NCBI GenBank assembly: GCA_937907205.1
Contig: CALESE010000071.1
Span: 1-17,839 of the forward strand
Length of the DNA stretch: 17,839 nucleotides
Source: an uncultured Romboutsia sp.
GTDB lineage: Bacteria > Bacillota > Clostridia > Peptostreptococcales > Peptostreptococcaceae
Direction: 5' to 3'
How positions within the stretch are numbered: the first letter of the stretch is position 1; each line of letters opens with the position of its first letter. Under the pieces are notes generated by a model that did not search any database, was not told where the DNA came from, and was given only the letters and a program-made list of their open reading frames with translations. Shown here one piece after another: positions 6,779-13,432 of the stretch. Both the position numbers and the translations under genes were made by a program.

Positions 6779-7552
6779 ATGCAAATGAATAAAGTTGAAA
6801 TCTGTGGAGTAAATACATCTGAACTTCCAGTTCTGAAAAATAACCAAATGATGGAACTTCTTGTAAAGATAAAGTCAGGGGATGAAGACGCAAGACAACA
6901 ATTTGTAAGGGGAAATTTAAGACTTGTACTAAGTGTTATTCAGAAATTTAACAATAGAGGTGAAAATATAGACGATTTGTTTCAAATTGGATGTATAGGA
7001 CTTATAAAAGCAATAGACAATTTTGATTTAAGTCAAAATGTTAGATTTTCAACTTACGCAGTGCCTATGATTATAGGTGAGATAAGAAGGTATTTAAGAG
7101 ATAATAATCCTATAAGAGTAAGTAGATCATTAAAAGATATAGCGTATAAAGCTTTACAAGTAAGAGAAAATCTTATAAGATCAAATGCTAAAGAACCTAC
7201 AGTATCTGAAATTGCAAAGGAGCTAGAGCTTCCAGTAGAAGATGTTGTTATGGCTTTAGATGCAATACAAGATCCAATATCTTTATTTGATCCTGTATAC
7301 CAAGATAACGGAGATGCAATATTTGTAATGGATCAAGTTCAAGATAAAAAAGATACTGATGAAAACTGGCTTCAAGAAATAGCATTAAAAGAAGCTATAA
7401 AAAAACTAAATAGTAGAGAAAAATTAGTATTAGATTTAAGGTTTTATAAAGGCAGAACTCAAATAGAAGTTGCAGAAGAAATTGGAATATCTCAAGCTCA
7501 AGTATCTAGAATAGAAAAAAATGCTTTAAAAAATATGAAAAAATATATATAA
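6779..7552 (+). CDS. sigG: RNA polymerase sporulation sigma factor SigG
   Basis: Late forespore sigma factor. The N-terminus NKVEICGVNTSELPVLKN is nearly that of B. subtilis SigG. Region 2 reads GNLRLVLSVIQKFNNRGENIDDLFQIGCIGLIKAIDNFD (about 42-80), then VRFSTYAVPMIIGEIRRYLRDNNPIRVSRSLKDIAYKALQ, the highly conserved region 2.4/3 block. Region 4 has LNSREKLVLDLRFYKGRTQIEVAEEIGISQAQVSRIEKNALK. 257 residues, family length. Start at ATG 6779 with AGAGAGGA nine bases upstream; an ATG two codons later is possible but further from the ribosome site. It lies downstream of sigE as in B. subtilis and may be transcribed both by read-through and from an internal forespore promoter. Confidence 0.97.
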   Translation: MQMNKVEICGVNTSELPVLKNNQMMELLVKIKSGDEDARQQFVRGNLRLVLSVIQKFNNRGENIDDLFQIGCIGLIKAIDNFDLSQNVRFSTYAVPMIIGEIRRYLRDNNPIRVSRSLKDIAYKALQVRENLIRSNAKEPTVSEIAKELELPVEDVVMALDAIQDPISLFDPVYQDNGDAIFVMDQVQDKKDTDENWLQEIALKEAIKKLNSREKLVLDLRFYKGRTQIEVAEEIGISQAQVSRIEKNALKNMKKYI

Positions 7553-7590
7553 CAAAAAAGTTGGTATTATATAATACCGACTTTTTTGTT
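7551..7590 (+). terminator. Strong terminator after sigG
   Basis: A 20-base arm at 7551-7570 pairs with 7571-7590, with a single G-U wobble and only A/T bases at the tip. The outer pairs are an A run against a T run, so the T run serves as the release tract; it could also work on the opposite strand. It overlaps the last two bases of the sigG stop codon. Confidence 0.9.
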
Positions 7591-7637
7591 ATATGTTCAA
7601 ATAAAATAAAAAAAGAATTTAATTTGGTAATTTTTTT

Positions 7638-7666
7638 TTGGACGAGTGCATATTTATCTTTATAGA
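7638..7666 (+). promoter_or_regulatory. Possible promoter of the ylmC-nrdR-pgeF-RR-HK operon
   Basis: TTGGAC (7638-7643), a 17-base spacer and TATAGA (7661-7666) resemble a SigA promoter. The start would fall near 7673, just before the ribosome site AAGGGGGG (7674-7681), giving a very short leader. It lies after the sigG terminator, where a new transcript must begin. Confidence 0.4.
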
Positions 7667-7689
7667 TATATATAAGGGGGGCTTATAAT

Positions 7690-7953
7690 ATGATTAGAAT
7701 ATCTGATATAATGGAAAAAGAGATTATAAATGTTAAAAATGGAAAACGAATGGGATTTATAACAGATATAGATATGGATATTAATGAAGGAAAAATAATG
7801 TCATTTAAAATAACAGGAGATGGAGGCAGAGGTATATTTTCAAGAGGGTATGAAGATGAATCCATCTTTTGGAGTGATATACTAAAGATAGGATGTGACA
7901 CTATAATAGTAAATATAGGGTCAGAACTTAATTTAGATGAATTTAATATATAG
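7690..7953 (+). CDS. ylmC: PRC-barrel protein of the YlmC/YmxH family
   Basis: An 87-residue protein with no membrane segment. The first part, IRISDIMEKEIINVKNGKRMGFITDIDMDINEGKIMSFKI, is the PRC-barrel pattern seen in YlmC/YmxH, followed by a glycine-rich turn (GDGGRGIFSRG) and WSDILKIGCDTIIVN. Family members are common in endospore formers and are often labelled sporulation proteins; no biochemical function is known to me. ATG start with AAGGGGGG nine bases upstream. It follows sigG as ylmC does in B. subtilis (spoIIGA-sigE-sigG-ylmA-ylmC-ylmD), which supports the assignment. nrdR follows after 22 bases. Confidence 0.82.
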   Translation: MIRISDIMEKEIINVKNGKRMGFITDIDMDINEGKIMSFKITGDGGRGIFSRGYEDESIFWSDILKIGCDTIIVNIGSELNLDEFNI

Positions 7954-7975
7954 AAAAAACTAAGGAGGAGAATAT

Positions 7976-8443
7976 ATGCAATGCCCATATTGTAACTACA
8001 AAGAATCTAAAGTTATAGATTCTAGACATACAGATAGTAAATCAATTAGGAGAAGGAGAGAATGTGAGTCTTGCAAAAAAAGATTTACAACATATGAAAA
8101 GATTGAGACAACAACAGTAATGGTTATAAAAAAAAATGATACTAGAGAATATTTTGATGGTGAAAAAATAAAGTATGGGATCTTAAAAGCTTGTGAAAAA
8201 AGACCTGTATCTTTAGAACAGATTGAGAGTATAGTATCATTTATTGAAAATAAAATAAATAAACACTACATATCAGAAATAGAAACAAAGCAAATTGGAG
8301 AAATAGTAATGGATAAATTAAAGGATTTAGATGAAGTAGCCTATGTTAGATTTGCATCAGTATATAGACAATTTAAAGATATAAATACTTTTGTAACAGA
8401 ACTTAAAAATATACTTATAGAAAAAGGTGACAAAAATGAGTAA
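7976..8443 (+). CDS. nrdR: Transcriptional repressor NrdR
   Basis: ATP/dATP-sensing repressor of ribonucleotide reductase genes. A zinc ribbon at the N-terminus has CPYC (Cys3, Cys6) and CESC (Cys30, Cys33), separated by VIDSRHTDSKSIRRRRE, the classic NrdR DNA-binding region, then KKRFTTYEKIE. An ATP-cone domain spans about residues 47-137 (VIKKNDTREYFDGEKIKYGILKACEKRPVS through LDEVAYVRFASVYRQFKDI). 155 residues, normal length. ATG with AAGGAGG seven bases upstream. Its 3' end overlaps pgeF by 8 bases. It sits between ylmC and the ylmD homologue, a place where B. subtilis has no nrdR. Its targets (nrd genes with NrdR boxes) are not in the window. Confidence 0.96.
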   Translation: MQCPYCNYKESKVIDSRHTDSKSIRRRRECESCKKRFTTYEKIETTTVMVIKKNDTREYFDGEKIKYGILKACEKRPVSLEQIESIVSFIENKINKHYISEIETKQIGEIVMDKLKDLDEVAYVRFASVYRQFKDINTFVTELKNILIEKGDKNE

Positions 8444-9146
8444 CTATATAGATGTAAAATCAGTTAAAGAAAATATAGATTTTATAAATTTAGCTATAAC
8501 TTTAAAAAGTGTAGACTCTAAAAATAAAGGTGATATGAAGAAAGTATGTAAAGAAGCTGGTTTTAATTTCAATAATTTAACTAGTAATATACAGATACAT
8601 TCAGATATAGTTAATGAAGTAAATGAAAATAACATATGTAAAAGAATAGAAGGTGATGCATTAATAACAAACTTGAAGAATGTACCACTTTTAATATTTA
8701 CAGCTGATTGTGTTCCAATAGCAATTATTGATAAAAAGAATAAATCTATTGGACTTATACATGCAGGTTGGAGAGGAACTTATGATAAGATTTCTAAAAA
8801 AACTTTAGAGACTATGAGAGAAAAATATGACACAAACCCTGAAGATGTAGTATGCATTATAGGGCCATCTATTGGACCTTGTTGTTATGAAGTATCTAAA
8901 GATTTGGTTGAAAAATTTAACACAAATCTTACAAACAGTGATGAAAATTTTTATATAATAAAGGAAGATAAGTATTATTTAGATTTATGGGCAATAAATG
9001 AGTACATATTAAAAGAATCAGGAATAAATAAAGATAACATAATTAACTTAAATTTATGTACGAGTTGTAATTGTGACAAATTCCATTCTTATAGAAAACA
9101 TAATAAAACTCCTGAGCGAATAGGAATGATACTTGAGATTAAATAG
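8436..9146 (+). CDS. pgeF: Peptidoglycan editing factor PgeF (YlmD/YfiH, laccase-domain family)
   Basis: Family members were long called polyphenol oxidases; E. coli PgeF is linked to keeping L-Ser out of peptidoglycan stems, and others show purine nucleoside phosphorylase-like activity. The metal-site motifs are present: IQIHSD (His55), TADCVP (Cys92), HAGWRGT (His109) and GPSIGPCCYEV (Cys149/150), then a C-terminal CTSCNCDKFHSYRKH. I chose ATG 8436 (236 residues), because AAAAAGGTG lies six bases before it; a GTG at 8427 is inside that ribosome site. The 8-base overlap with nrdR suggests translational coupling. The protein is shorter than B. subtilis YlmD (278), mainly at the N-terminus. 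Confidence 0.9.
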   Translation: MSNYIDVKSVKENIDFINLAITLKSVDSKNKGDMKKVCKEAGFNFNNLTSNIQIHSDIVNEVNENNICKRIEGDALITNLKNVPLLIFTADCVPIAIIDKKNKSIGLIHAGWRGTYDKISKKTLETMREKYDTNPEDVVCIIGPSIGPCCYEVSKDLVEKFNTNLTNSDENFYIIKEDKYYLDLWAINEYILKESGINKDNIINLNLCTSCNCDKFHSYRKHNKTPERIGMILEIK

Positions 9147-9160
9147 ATAGGAGATAACCA

Positions 9161-9853
9161 ATGATGAAATCTAAAATTCTTGTAATAGATGATGAAATAC
9201 ATATAGTTGAACTTCTAAAATTTAACTTAGAAACTAATAATTATGAAGTAGACTATGCATACGATGGTATAGATGGGTATATAAAAGCCAAGGAAACAAA
9301 GCCAGACTTAATTTTATTAGACTGGATGTTACCTAATATAAGTGGAATTGACATACTTACAAAAATTAGAAGCGATAAAAATCTAAAACATATACCAGTT
9401 ATAATGCTTACTGCTAAAAATATGGAGTCTGATAAAGTTAAAGGATTAGAAATAGGTGCTGATGATTATATAACAAAGCCATTTAGCATTAAAGAGCTAT
9501 TAGCAAGAATTAGCTCAGTTCTTAGAAGATATAATATTAGTGGACAAAATGAAGAAATTATATTATCTATTGGCAATTTAAAGCTAGATCTTCAAAAGCA
9601 TGAAGTTTATAAAGGTAGTGAAAAAATAGAGTTAACTTTAAAAGAATTTGAATTATTAAAGTTACTTATTGAAAATAAGGGAAAGGTTCTTTCAAGAAAT
9701 TACCTTTTAGATAAAATTTGGGGATATGAATATTATGGAGAGACCAGAACTGTAGATGTACATATAAGATATCTTAGAAAAAAGATAGAAGGTAATACAT
9801 CATCTGAAAAATATATTCAGACAATTCGTGGAGTAGGTTATAAAATTGATTAA
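9161..9853 (+). CDS. OmpR/PhoP-family response regulator
   Basis: Two-component DNA-binding regulator, partner of the kinase 18 bases downstream. The receiver domain (about residues 4-118) has the acidic pocket DDE (10-12), phospho-acceptor Asp54 in LLDWMLPN, the switch Thr84 in MLTAK and Lys106 in DYITKPF. The C-terminal winged helix (about 133-230) shows LDLQKHEVYKGSEKIELTLKEFELLKLL and TVDVHIRYLRKKIE...IQTIRGVGYKID, typical of the OmpR/PhoP group. 230 residues. Two ATGs in a row (9161, 9164), with AGGAGA 5-8 bases upstream. Target genes are unknown. PhoP is the closest well-known relative by architecture, but I do not assign the symbol. Confidence 0.93.
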   Translation: MMKSKILVIDDEIHIVELLKFNLETNNYEVDYAYDGIDGYIKAKETKPDLILLDWMLPNISGIDILTKIRSDKNLKHIPVIMLTAKNMESDKVKGLEIGADDYITKPFSIKELLARISSVLRRYNISGQNEEIILSIGNLKLDLQKHEVYKGSEKIELTLKEFELLKLLIENKGKVLSRNYLLDKIWGYEYYGETRTVDVHIRYLRKKIEGNTSSEKYIQTIRGVGYKID

Positions 9854-9871
9854 TTTTAGGAGATTTATTTT

Positions 9872-11158
9872 ATGGAGCAATTAACAACAATAATCTTTTT
9901 TATAGCATTAGTATCTATAACCATAGCTATAATTTCAATCAGATATACAGTAAAAATTAGAAGTTATTTAGAAGAATTTATATACATATCAAAAAAAATA
10001 AGTAACAAGGAATTTAACTCAAGACTAAACATTTCAGCAAAAGGTGAATTAGGACAACTTGCAAAGAATTTTAATGAAATGATAGATATAATGGACAGCA
10101 CAATAGCAGAAGTAGAGTATAGTCACCTTCAAATGAAGTCAATATTAAAAAGTATTTCACATGGTATTTTAGCCATAGATGCTGATGGAAATATAATGCT
10201 AATAAATGAAGAAGCAAAAAGAATTTTAAAATGTAATGTAAGTCAAACAATAGAAGATAAAAATATAAATTTAGTAATAAAAGAAAAAGATTTATTGAAA
10301 GAAATAGTATTATTTAAAGGGTCTAATCACAGTAAAAGAGTGCAACTTACAACTAGCGAAGATATTGTATATAAAATCAATTTAGATCCAATATATCTAC
10401 AAGATTTTGATAATATAATAATAGGGTCTATTATAAATATAGAAGATATTACTCAAAAAGTTAAATTAGAGAATATGAGAAGTGACTTTGTAGCTAATGT
10501 AAGTCATGAACTTAAAACACCACTTACATCTATTAGTGGGTTTGTAGAAACACTAAAATTAAATGAAAATATAGATATAGATACTAGAAATAGATTTTTA
10601 GGAATAATAGAGAACGAATCGGACAGACTAAAACGTCTAATTGATGATATATTATTATTATCATTTATAGAAAATAATGATAAGATGTCTCTTGATAAAG
10701 TATCAATATATGAAGTATTTAAAGAAGTATATGAAATGACAAGTTATATGGCAAAGTCTAAAAACATAAGTTTAGACTATGAATTTAATAATAAAGAAAT
10801 TATAATATTGTCTAATAGAGATTATATAAAACAAGTATTTTTGAACTTGGTTGATAATGCTATTAAATATACTCCAGAGAATAGAAGTATAAAAGTAGAA
10901 GTAAAAAAAGAAAAGGATATTATAACTATAAAAGTTATAGATGAAGGTTTAGGTATACCAAAAGAAGATATTGATCGTATATTTGAAAGGTTTTATAGAG
11001 TTGATAAAGCGAGAAGTAGAGATATTGGTGGAACTGGATTAGGATTAGCTATAACAAAGCATATAGTTAAATCTTTAGATGGTAGTATAACTGTAAATAG
11101 TGAATTAAATAAAGGTAGTGAATTTATCGTTACTATACCTCAAAAAATTTCCTTATAA
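9872..11158 (+). CDS. Sensor histidine kinase (HAMP-PAS-HisKA-HATPase), PhoR-like, without extracellular sensor
   Basis: Kinase for the adjacent regulator. One N-terminal membrane segment (about residues 4-24), then a HAMP linker (about 25-78), a PAS domain (about 88-195: ILKSISHGILAIDADGNIMLINEEAKRIL), HisKA with the phospho-acceptor His212 in SHELKTP, and HATPase_c with N-box NLVDNAIKYTPE (Asn329), G1 DEGLGIP (from 357) and G2 GGTGLGLAI (from 386). All catalytic motifs are intact. PhoR kinases usually have a second membrane segment and an external loop before HAMP; these are missing, and the ribosome site (TAGGAGA just before the ATG) argues that this is the true start. So the signal is likely read inside the cell or in the membrane. 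The stop lies in the loop of the terminator. Confidence 0.93.
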   Translation: MEQLTTIIFFIALVSITIAIISIRYTVKIRSYLEEFIYISKKISNKEFNSRLNISAKGELGQLAKNFNEMIDIMDSTIAEVEYSHLQMKSILKSISHGILAIDADGNIMLINEEAKRILKCNVSQTIEDKNINLVIKEKDLLKEIVLFKGSNHSKRVQLTTSEDIVYKINLDPIYLQDFDNIIIGSIINIEDITQKVKLENMRSDFVANVSHELKTPLTSISGFVETLKLNENIDIDTRNRFLGIIENESDRLKRLIDDILLLSFIENNDKMSLDKVSIYEVFKEVYEMTSYMAKSKNISLDYEFNNKEIIILSNRDYIKQVFLNLVDNAIKYTPENRSIKVEVKKEKDIITIKVIDEGLGIPKEDIDRIFERFYRVDKARSRDIGGTGLGLAITKHIVKSLDGSITVNSELNKGSEFIVTIPQKISL

Positions 11159-11183
11159 AATAAGGAAATTTTTTTTTTTTTTT
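11142..11183 (+). terminator. Intrinsic terminator after the histidine kinase
   Basis: AAATTTCCTTA (11145-11155) pairs with TAAGGAAATTT (11161-11171) around TAAAA and can extend with further A/T pairs. The T run is 15 bases (11169-11183). The kinase stop codon is in the loop. Confidence 0.9.
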
Positions 11184-11238
11184 GTACAAACTAACTATGT
11201 AATAAATTTTATAAAAATCTTCAAAAGGAGTCGAAATA

Positions 11239-12171
11239 ATGAAAGAAAGTTTATTAAATGACGAGCTTTTTAGACATGCATTTATAGTTTCATTGATTAT
11301 AGGAGTAATGTGCAGAGGACTAGTTTTAAGAATAACTGATAAACAATATCCAACTAGGCCACAAGATTATTTAGAGCAAATAATAATATCTGGACTTTCA
11401 GCATCATTAGGGGCTATAGCTTTACCAGCGCTTATAGATAAAGAATTTTCAGCATTAACATTTTTTGCAGTTGCAATACAACAATTTCAAGGACTATCTC
11501 AACAAGAAAGAATTACAATAGAAAATATTGATAATATGGAAATTGTACCTAAAGGGACATCATATTTAGAAGAAATAGCATCCACATATGAGGCAAGAAG
11601 TTATATAAGTTTATTTTCATCATTAGTAGCATCTGTAATATATATAGTACTTGCAAGGAGATATAACTTAGGTATATTTCCATGTTCAATTTTAGCACTA
11701 ATAGGTGGTATTATAGTTGCTATGATATTTAGAAGATTTTTAAGACGAGATAGTATAGGTGATGTTGCTGATGTAAAGGTAGCTAATATAAATTTTGAAG
11801 GCCCATTATTAACCGTAAATGGAGTAGTAATAACCAATATAGGTTTAGAAGAAACTAGAAAAAGATATACAGAAAAAGGATTAGCTATAGAAATAATTCC
11901 AAAGAGCATTGGAGACTTTGGGATTATAAATGATGAAGGCCAAAGACAGACAATACTACATAATGTATTTATTCATATGGGCATAGACAAAGATGTAGAT
12001 GAAAAAGATATAGTAGCTATATCAAGAACAGATTTAAATAACATGAGCGTTGTATTTCCTTATATTCCTATAATAAAAGATGTAGATACATTAATAAATG
12101 TTGTAAAGAGTACACCAATTTTAGGAACTTCAAAGGCAAAGCAAAGTGCTTACAAAATAAAAATGCAATAG
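11239..12171 (+). CDS. YIEGIA-family membrane protein, first paralogue
   Basis: 310 residues. The N-terminal half has several membrane segments (about 13-32, 46-66, 72-84, 121-139, 146-164), and the C-terminal part (about 170-310) looks soluble, starting with a basic RRFLRRD stretch. The family motif appears as YLEEIA (109-114) within GTSYLEEIASTYEARSY. Other family landmarks are DKQYPTRP, ASLGAIALPALI and GLEETRKRYTEKGLAIEIIPK. YIEGIA proteins are found in endospore formers; I recall the B. subtilis relative YphB/SeaA as a sporulation protein encoded just upstream of der, which fits the gene order here. The biochemical role is unknown. ATG with AAGGAG eight bases upstream. A second, related gene follows after 17 bases. 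Confidence 0.8.
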   Translation: MKESLLNDELFRHAFIVSLIIGVMCRGLVLRITDKQYPTRPQDYLEQIIISGLSASLGAIALPALIDKEFSALTFFAVAIQQFQGLSQQERITIENIDNMEIVPKGTSYLEEIASTYEARSYISLFSSLVASVIYIVLARRYNLGIFPCSILALIGGIIVAMIFRRFLRRDSIGDVADVKVANINFEGPLLTVNGVVITNIGLEETRKRYTEKGLAIEIIPKSIGDFGIINDEGQRQTILHNVFIHMGIDKDVDEKDIVAISRTDLNNMSVVFPYIPIIKDVDTLINVVKSTPILGTSKAKQSAYKIKMQ

Positions 12172-12188
12172 ATGAAAGGAGTAATTAT

Positions 12189-13121
12189 ATGGATAAAGCT
12201 TTTTTTATAGCTGTTGTTATAGGAATTTTATCAAGGATTATAATGATAAACTTAGATCAAAGGCAATACCCAACCCAACCGAATATATTGTTATCGCAAC
12301 TTGTTTTAGCATTTGTAGCATCTTCTTTAGGAGCTCTTTTAATTCCTGCTTTGATAGAAAGATCATATACTTCTATAACATTTTTATCTTTAGCAGCAGA
12401 ACAATTTAGACAAGTAAGAGAGAATAGAAGAAATACACTACAAAACTTAGAAGATCAACAATTAGTAAAAAGAGGAAATGCATTTATAGAAGAAATAGCA
12501 AGAACATATGAAGTTAGAAATTATATGTGTATAATTACTTCATTTTTTACAATAGGTTTATACTATATACTTTTGACTGAAATTAATATAGGGAATAATA
12601 TAGCTTTAATAATAAGTTCAATAAGTGGATTAGTATTAGCATTAATATTAAGAAAATTATTAAGTAGAGGGAAAATTTCAGATATAGCAGATGTTGTAGA
12701 GGTAGAAATTAGTTTTGTAAATGAGTCTATAATGCAAATTGGAGAGCTAAAAGGAATAACTAATATAGGGCTTGAAAGTGATAGAAAAAGGTTTTTAGAA
12801 AAAGGAATAGGAATTGAAATAATACCAAAAGATAATAGTTATAAAAATGCAGGAATATTATATGATCCAGGTCAAAGGCAAGCAATAGCTTATAACCTAT
12901 ACTCAAGATTAGGCATATTAAGAGAAAGTAATGAACCAGCATTTGTACCATTGCCAAGAAGAAATCCAAATAAGGAAAGTTTAGTACTTGCATTTATACC
13001 TATTGAGAAAGATGTACAAAAGGTAATAGAAGCAGTAAAATCATCACCGATAGTATCAAGTGCTAAAGGTAAATATATAAGTTTAAATAATTATAAAATA
13101 AATAAGAAAGGAAGTGTATAA
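12189..13121 (+). CDS. YIEGIA-family membrane protein, second paralogue
   Basis: Also 310 residues and colinear with the upstream gene: DQRQYPTQP, SSLGALLIPALIERSYTSITF, GNAFIEEIARTYEVRNY (motif FIEEIA, 99-104), ISDIADVVEVEISF, TNIGLESDRKRFLEKGIGIEIIPK and DPGQRQAIAYNLYSRLGI all have counterparts there. Membrane segments at about 4-20, 34-55, 112-130 and 137-155; soluble C-terminal half. It lacks the first ten or so residues of its paralogue. The two are an old tandem duplication, clearly diverged, so they probably act as different subunits of one complex. ATG with AAAGGAG six bases upstream. The gene ends at the start of the small partner gene. Confidence 0.8.
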   Translation: MDKAFFIAVVIGILSRIIMINLDQRQYPTQPNILLSQLVLAFVASSLGALLIPALIERSYTSITFLSLAAEQFRQVRENRRNTLQNLEDQQLVKRGNAFIEEIARTYEVRNYMCIITSFFTIGLYYILLTEINIGNNIALIISSISGLVLALILRKLLSRGKISDIADVVEVEISFVNESIMQIGELKGITNIGLESDRKRFLEKGIGIEIIPKDNSYKNAGILYDPGQRQAIAYNLYSRLGILRESNEPAFVPLPRRNPNKESLVLAFIPIEKDVQKVIEAVKSSPIVSSAKGKYISLNNYKINKKGSV

Positions 13122-13122
13122 A

Positions 13123-13323
13123 ATGGGAATGGATGTAGGATTAAATGAATATACACTAGCTATAATAACAACAAATAAAGAAATGAAAAGTGGGGGTAGT
13201 GCACCAGTATTTTATGCTAATGATAATAAAGATTTACAAAATAAAGCAATGCTAATGGCAAAATCTGTAGGTGGTATGGTTCACGATATGACAAATGGAA
13301 CACTAATAGTAGTTAAACATTAA
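13123..13323 (+). CDS. Small soluble protein associated with YIEGIA (putative capping subunit)
   Basis: A 66-residue protein with no membrane segment or signal: MGMDVGLNEYTLAIITTNKE, a glycine-rich SGGSAPVFYAND, a helix rich in Ala/Met/Lys and a C-terminal DMTNGTLIVVKH. I recall this as the family named capping complex subunit for YIEGIA; the name rests on its genomic association. I chose ATG 13123 because AAAGGAAG (13107-13114) lies eight bases upstream; a GTG at 13114 would be inside that site and inside the previous gene. The start is one base after the upstream stop codon, suggesting coupled translation. A palindromic terminator follows directly. Confidence 0.75.
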   Translation: MGMDVGLNEYTLAIITTNKEMKSGGSAPVFYANDNKDLQNKAMLMAKSVGGMVHDMTNGTLIVVKH

Positions 13324-13351
13324 TTAAAAGGTACCTTAAGGTACCTTTTAA
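13324..13351 (+). terminator. Perfect palindrome, likely terminator of the YIEGIA operon
   Basis: TTAAAAGGTACC (13324-13335), loop TTAA, then GGTACCTTTTAA (13340-13351). The whole 28 bases are self-complementary, and each arm contains GGTACC. It starts right after the stop codon. The T run is only four bases, so termination may be incomplete. Confidence 0.65.
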
Positions 13352-13364
13352 ATTGTAGCGAATA

Positions 13365-13394
13365 TTGACTGTATTTACAAAATTATGATATTAT
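13365..13394 (+). promoter_or_regulatory. SigA-type promoter of the DUF512-der-plsY-gpsA operon
   Basis: TTGACT (13365-13370) and the extended -10 TGATATTAT (13386-13394) are separated by 18 bases. Transcription would begin near 13401, 32 bases before the ATG, leaving room for the ribosome site GGTGAT (13422-13427). Confidence 0.7.
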
Positions 13395-13432
13395 AAAATG
13401 ATATCTTAATAAATGAAAAGTGGTGATATATT

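Noticed and set aside
11188..11238. Promoter before the first YIEGIA gene
   Set aside because: A promoter is needed after the strong kinase terminator, but no SigA or sporulation-sigma pair with acceptable spacing could be picked out in this A/T-rich gap.
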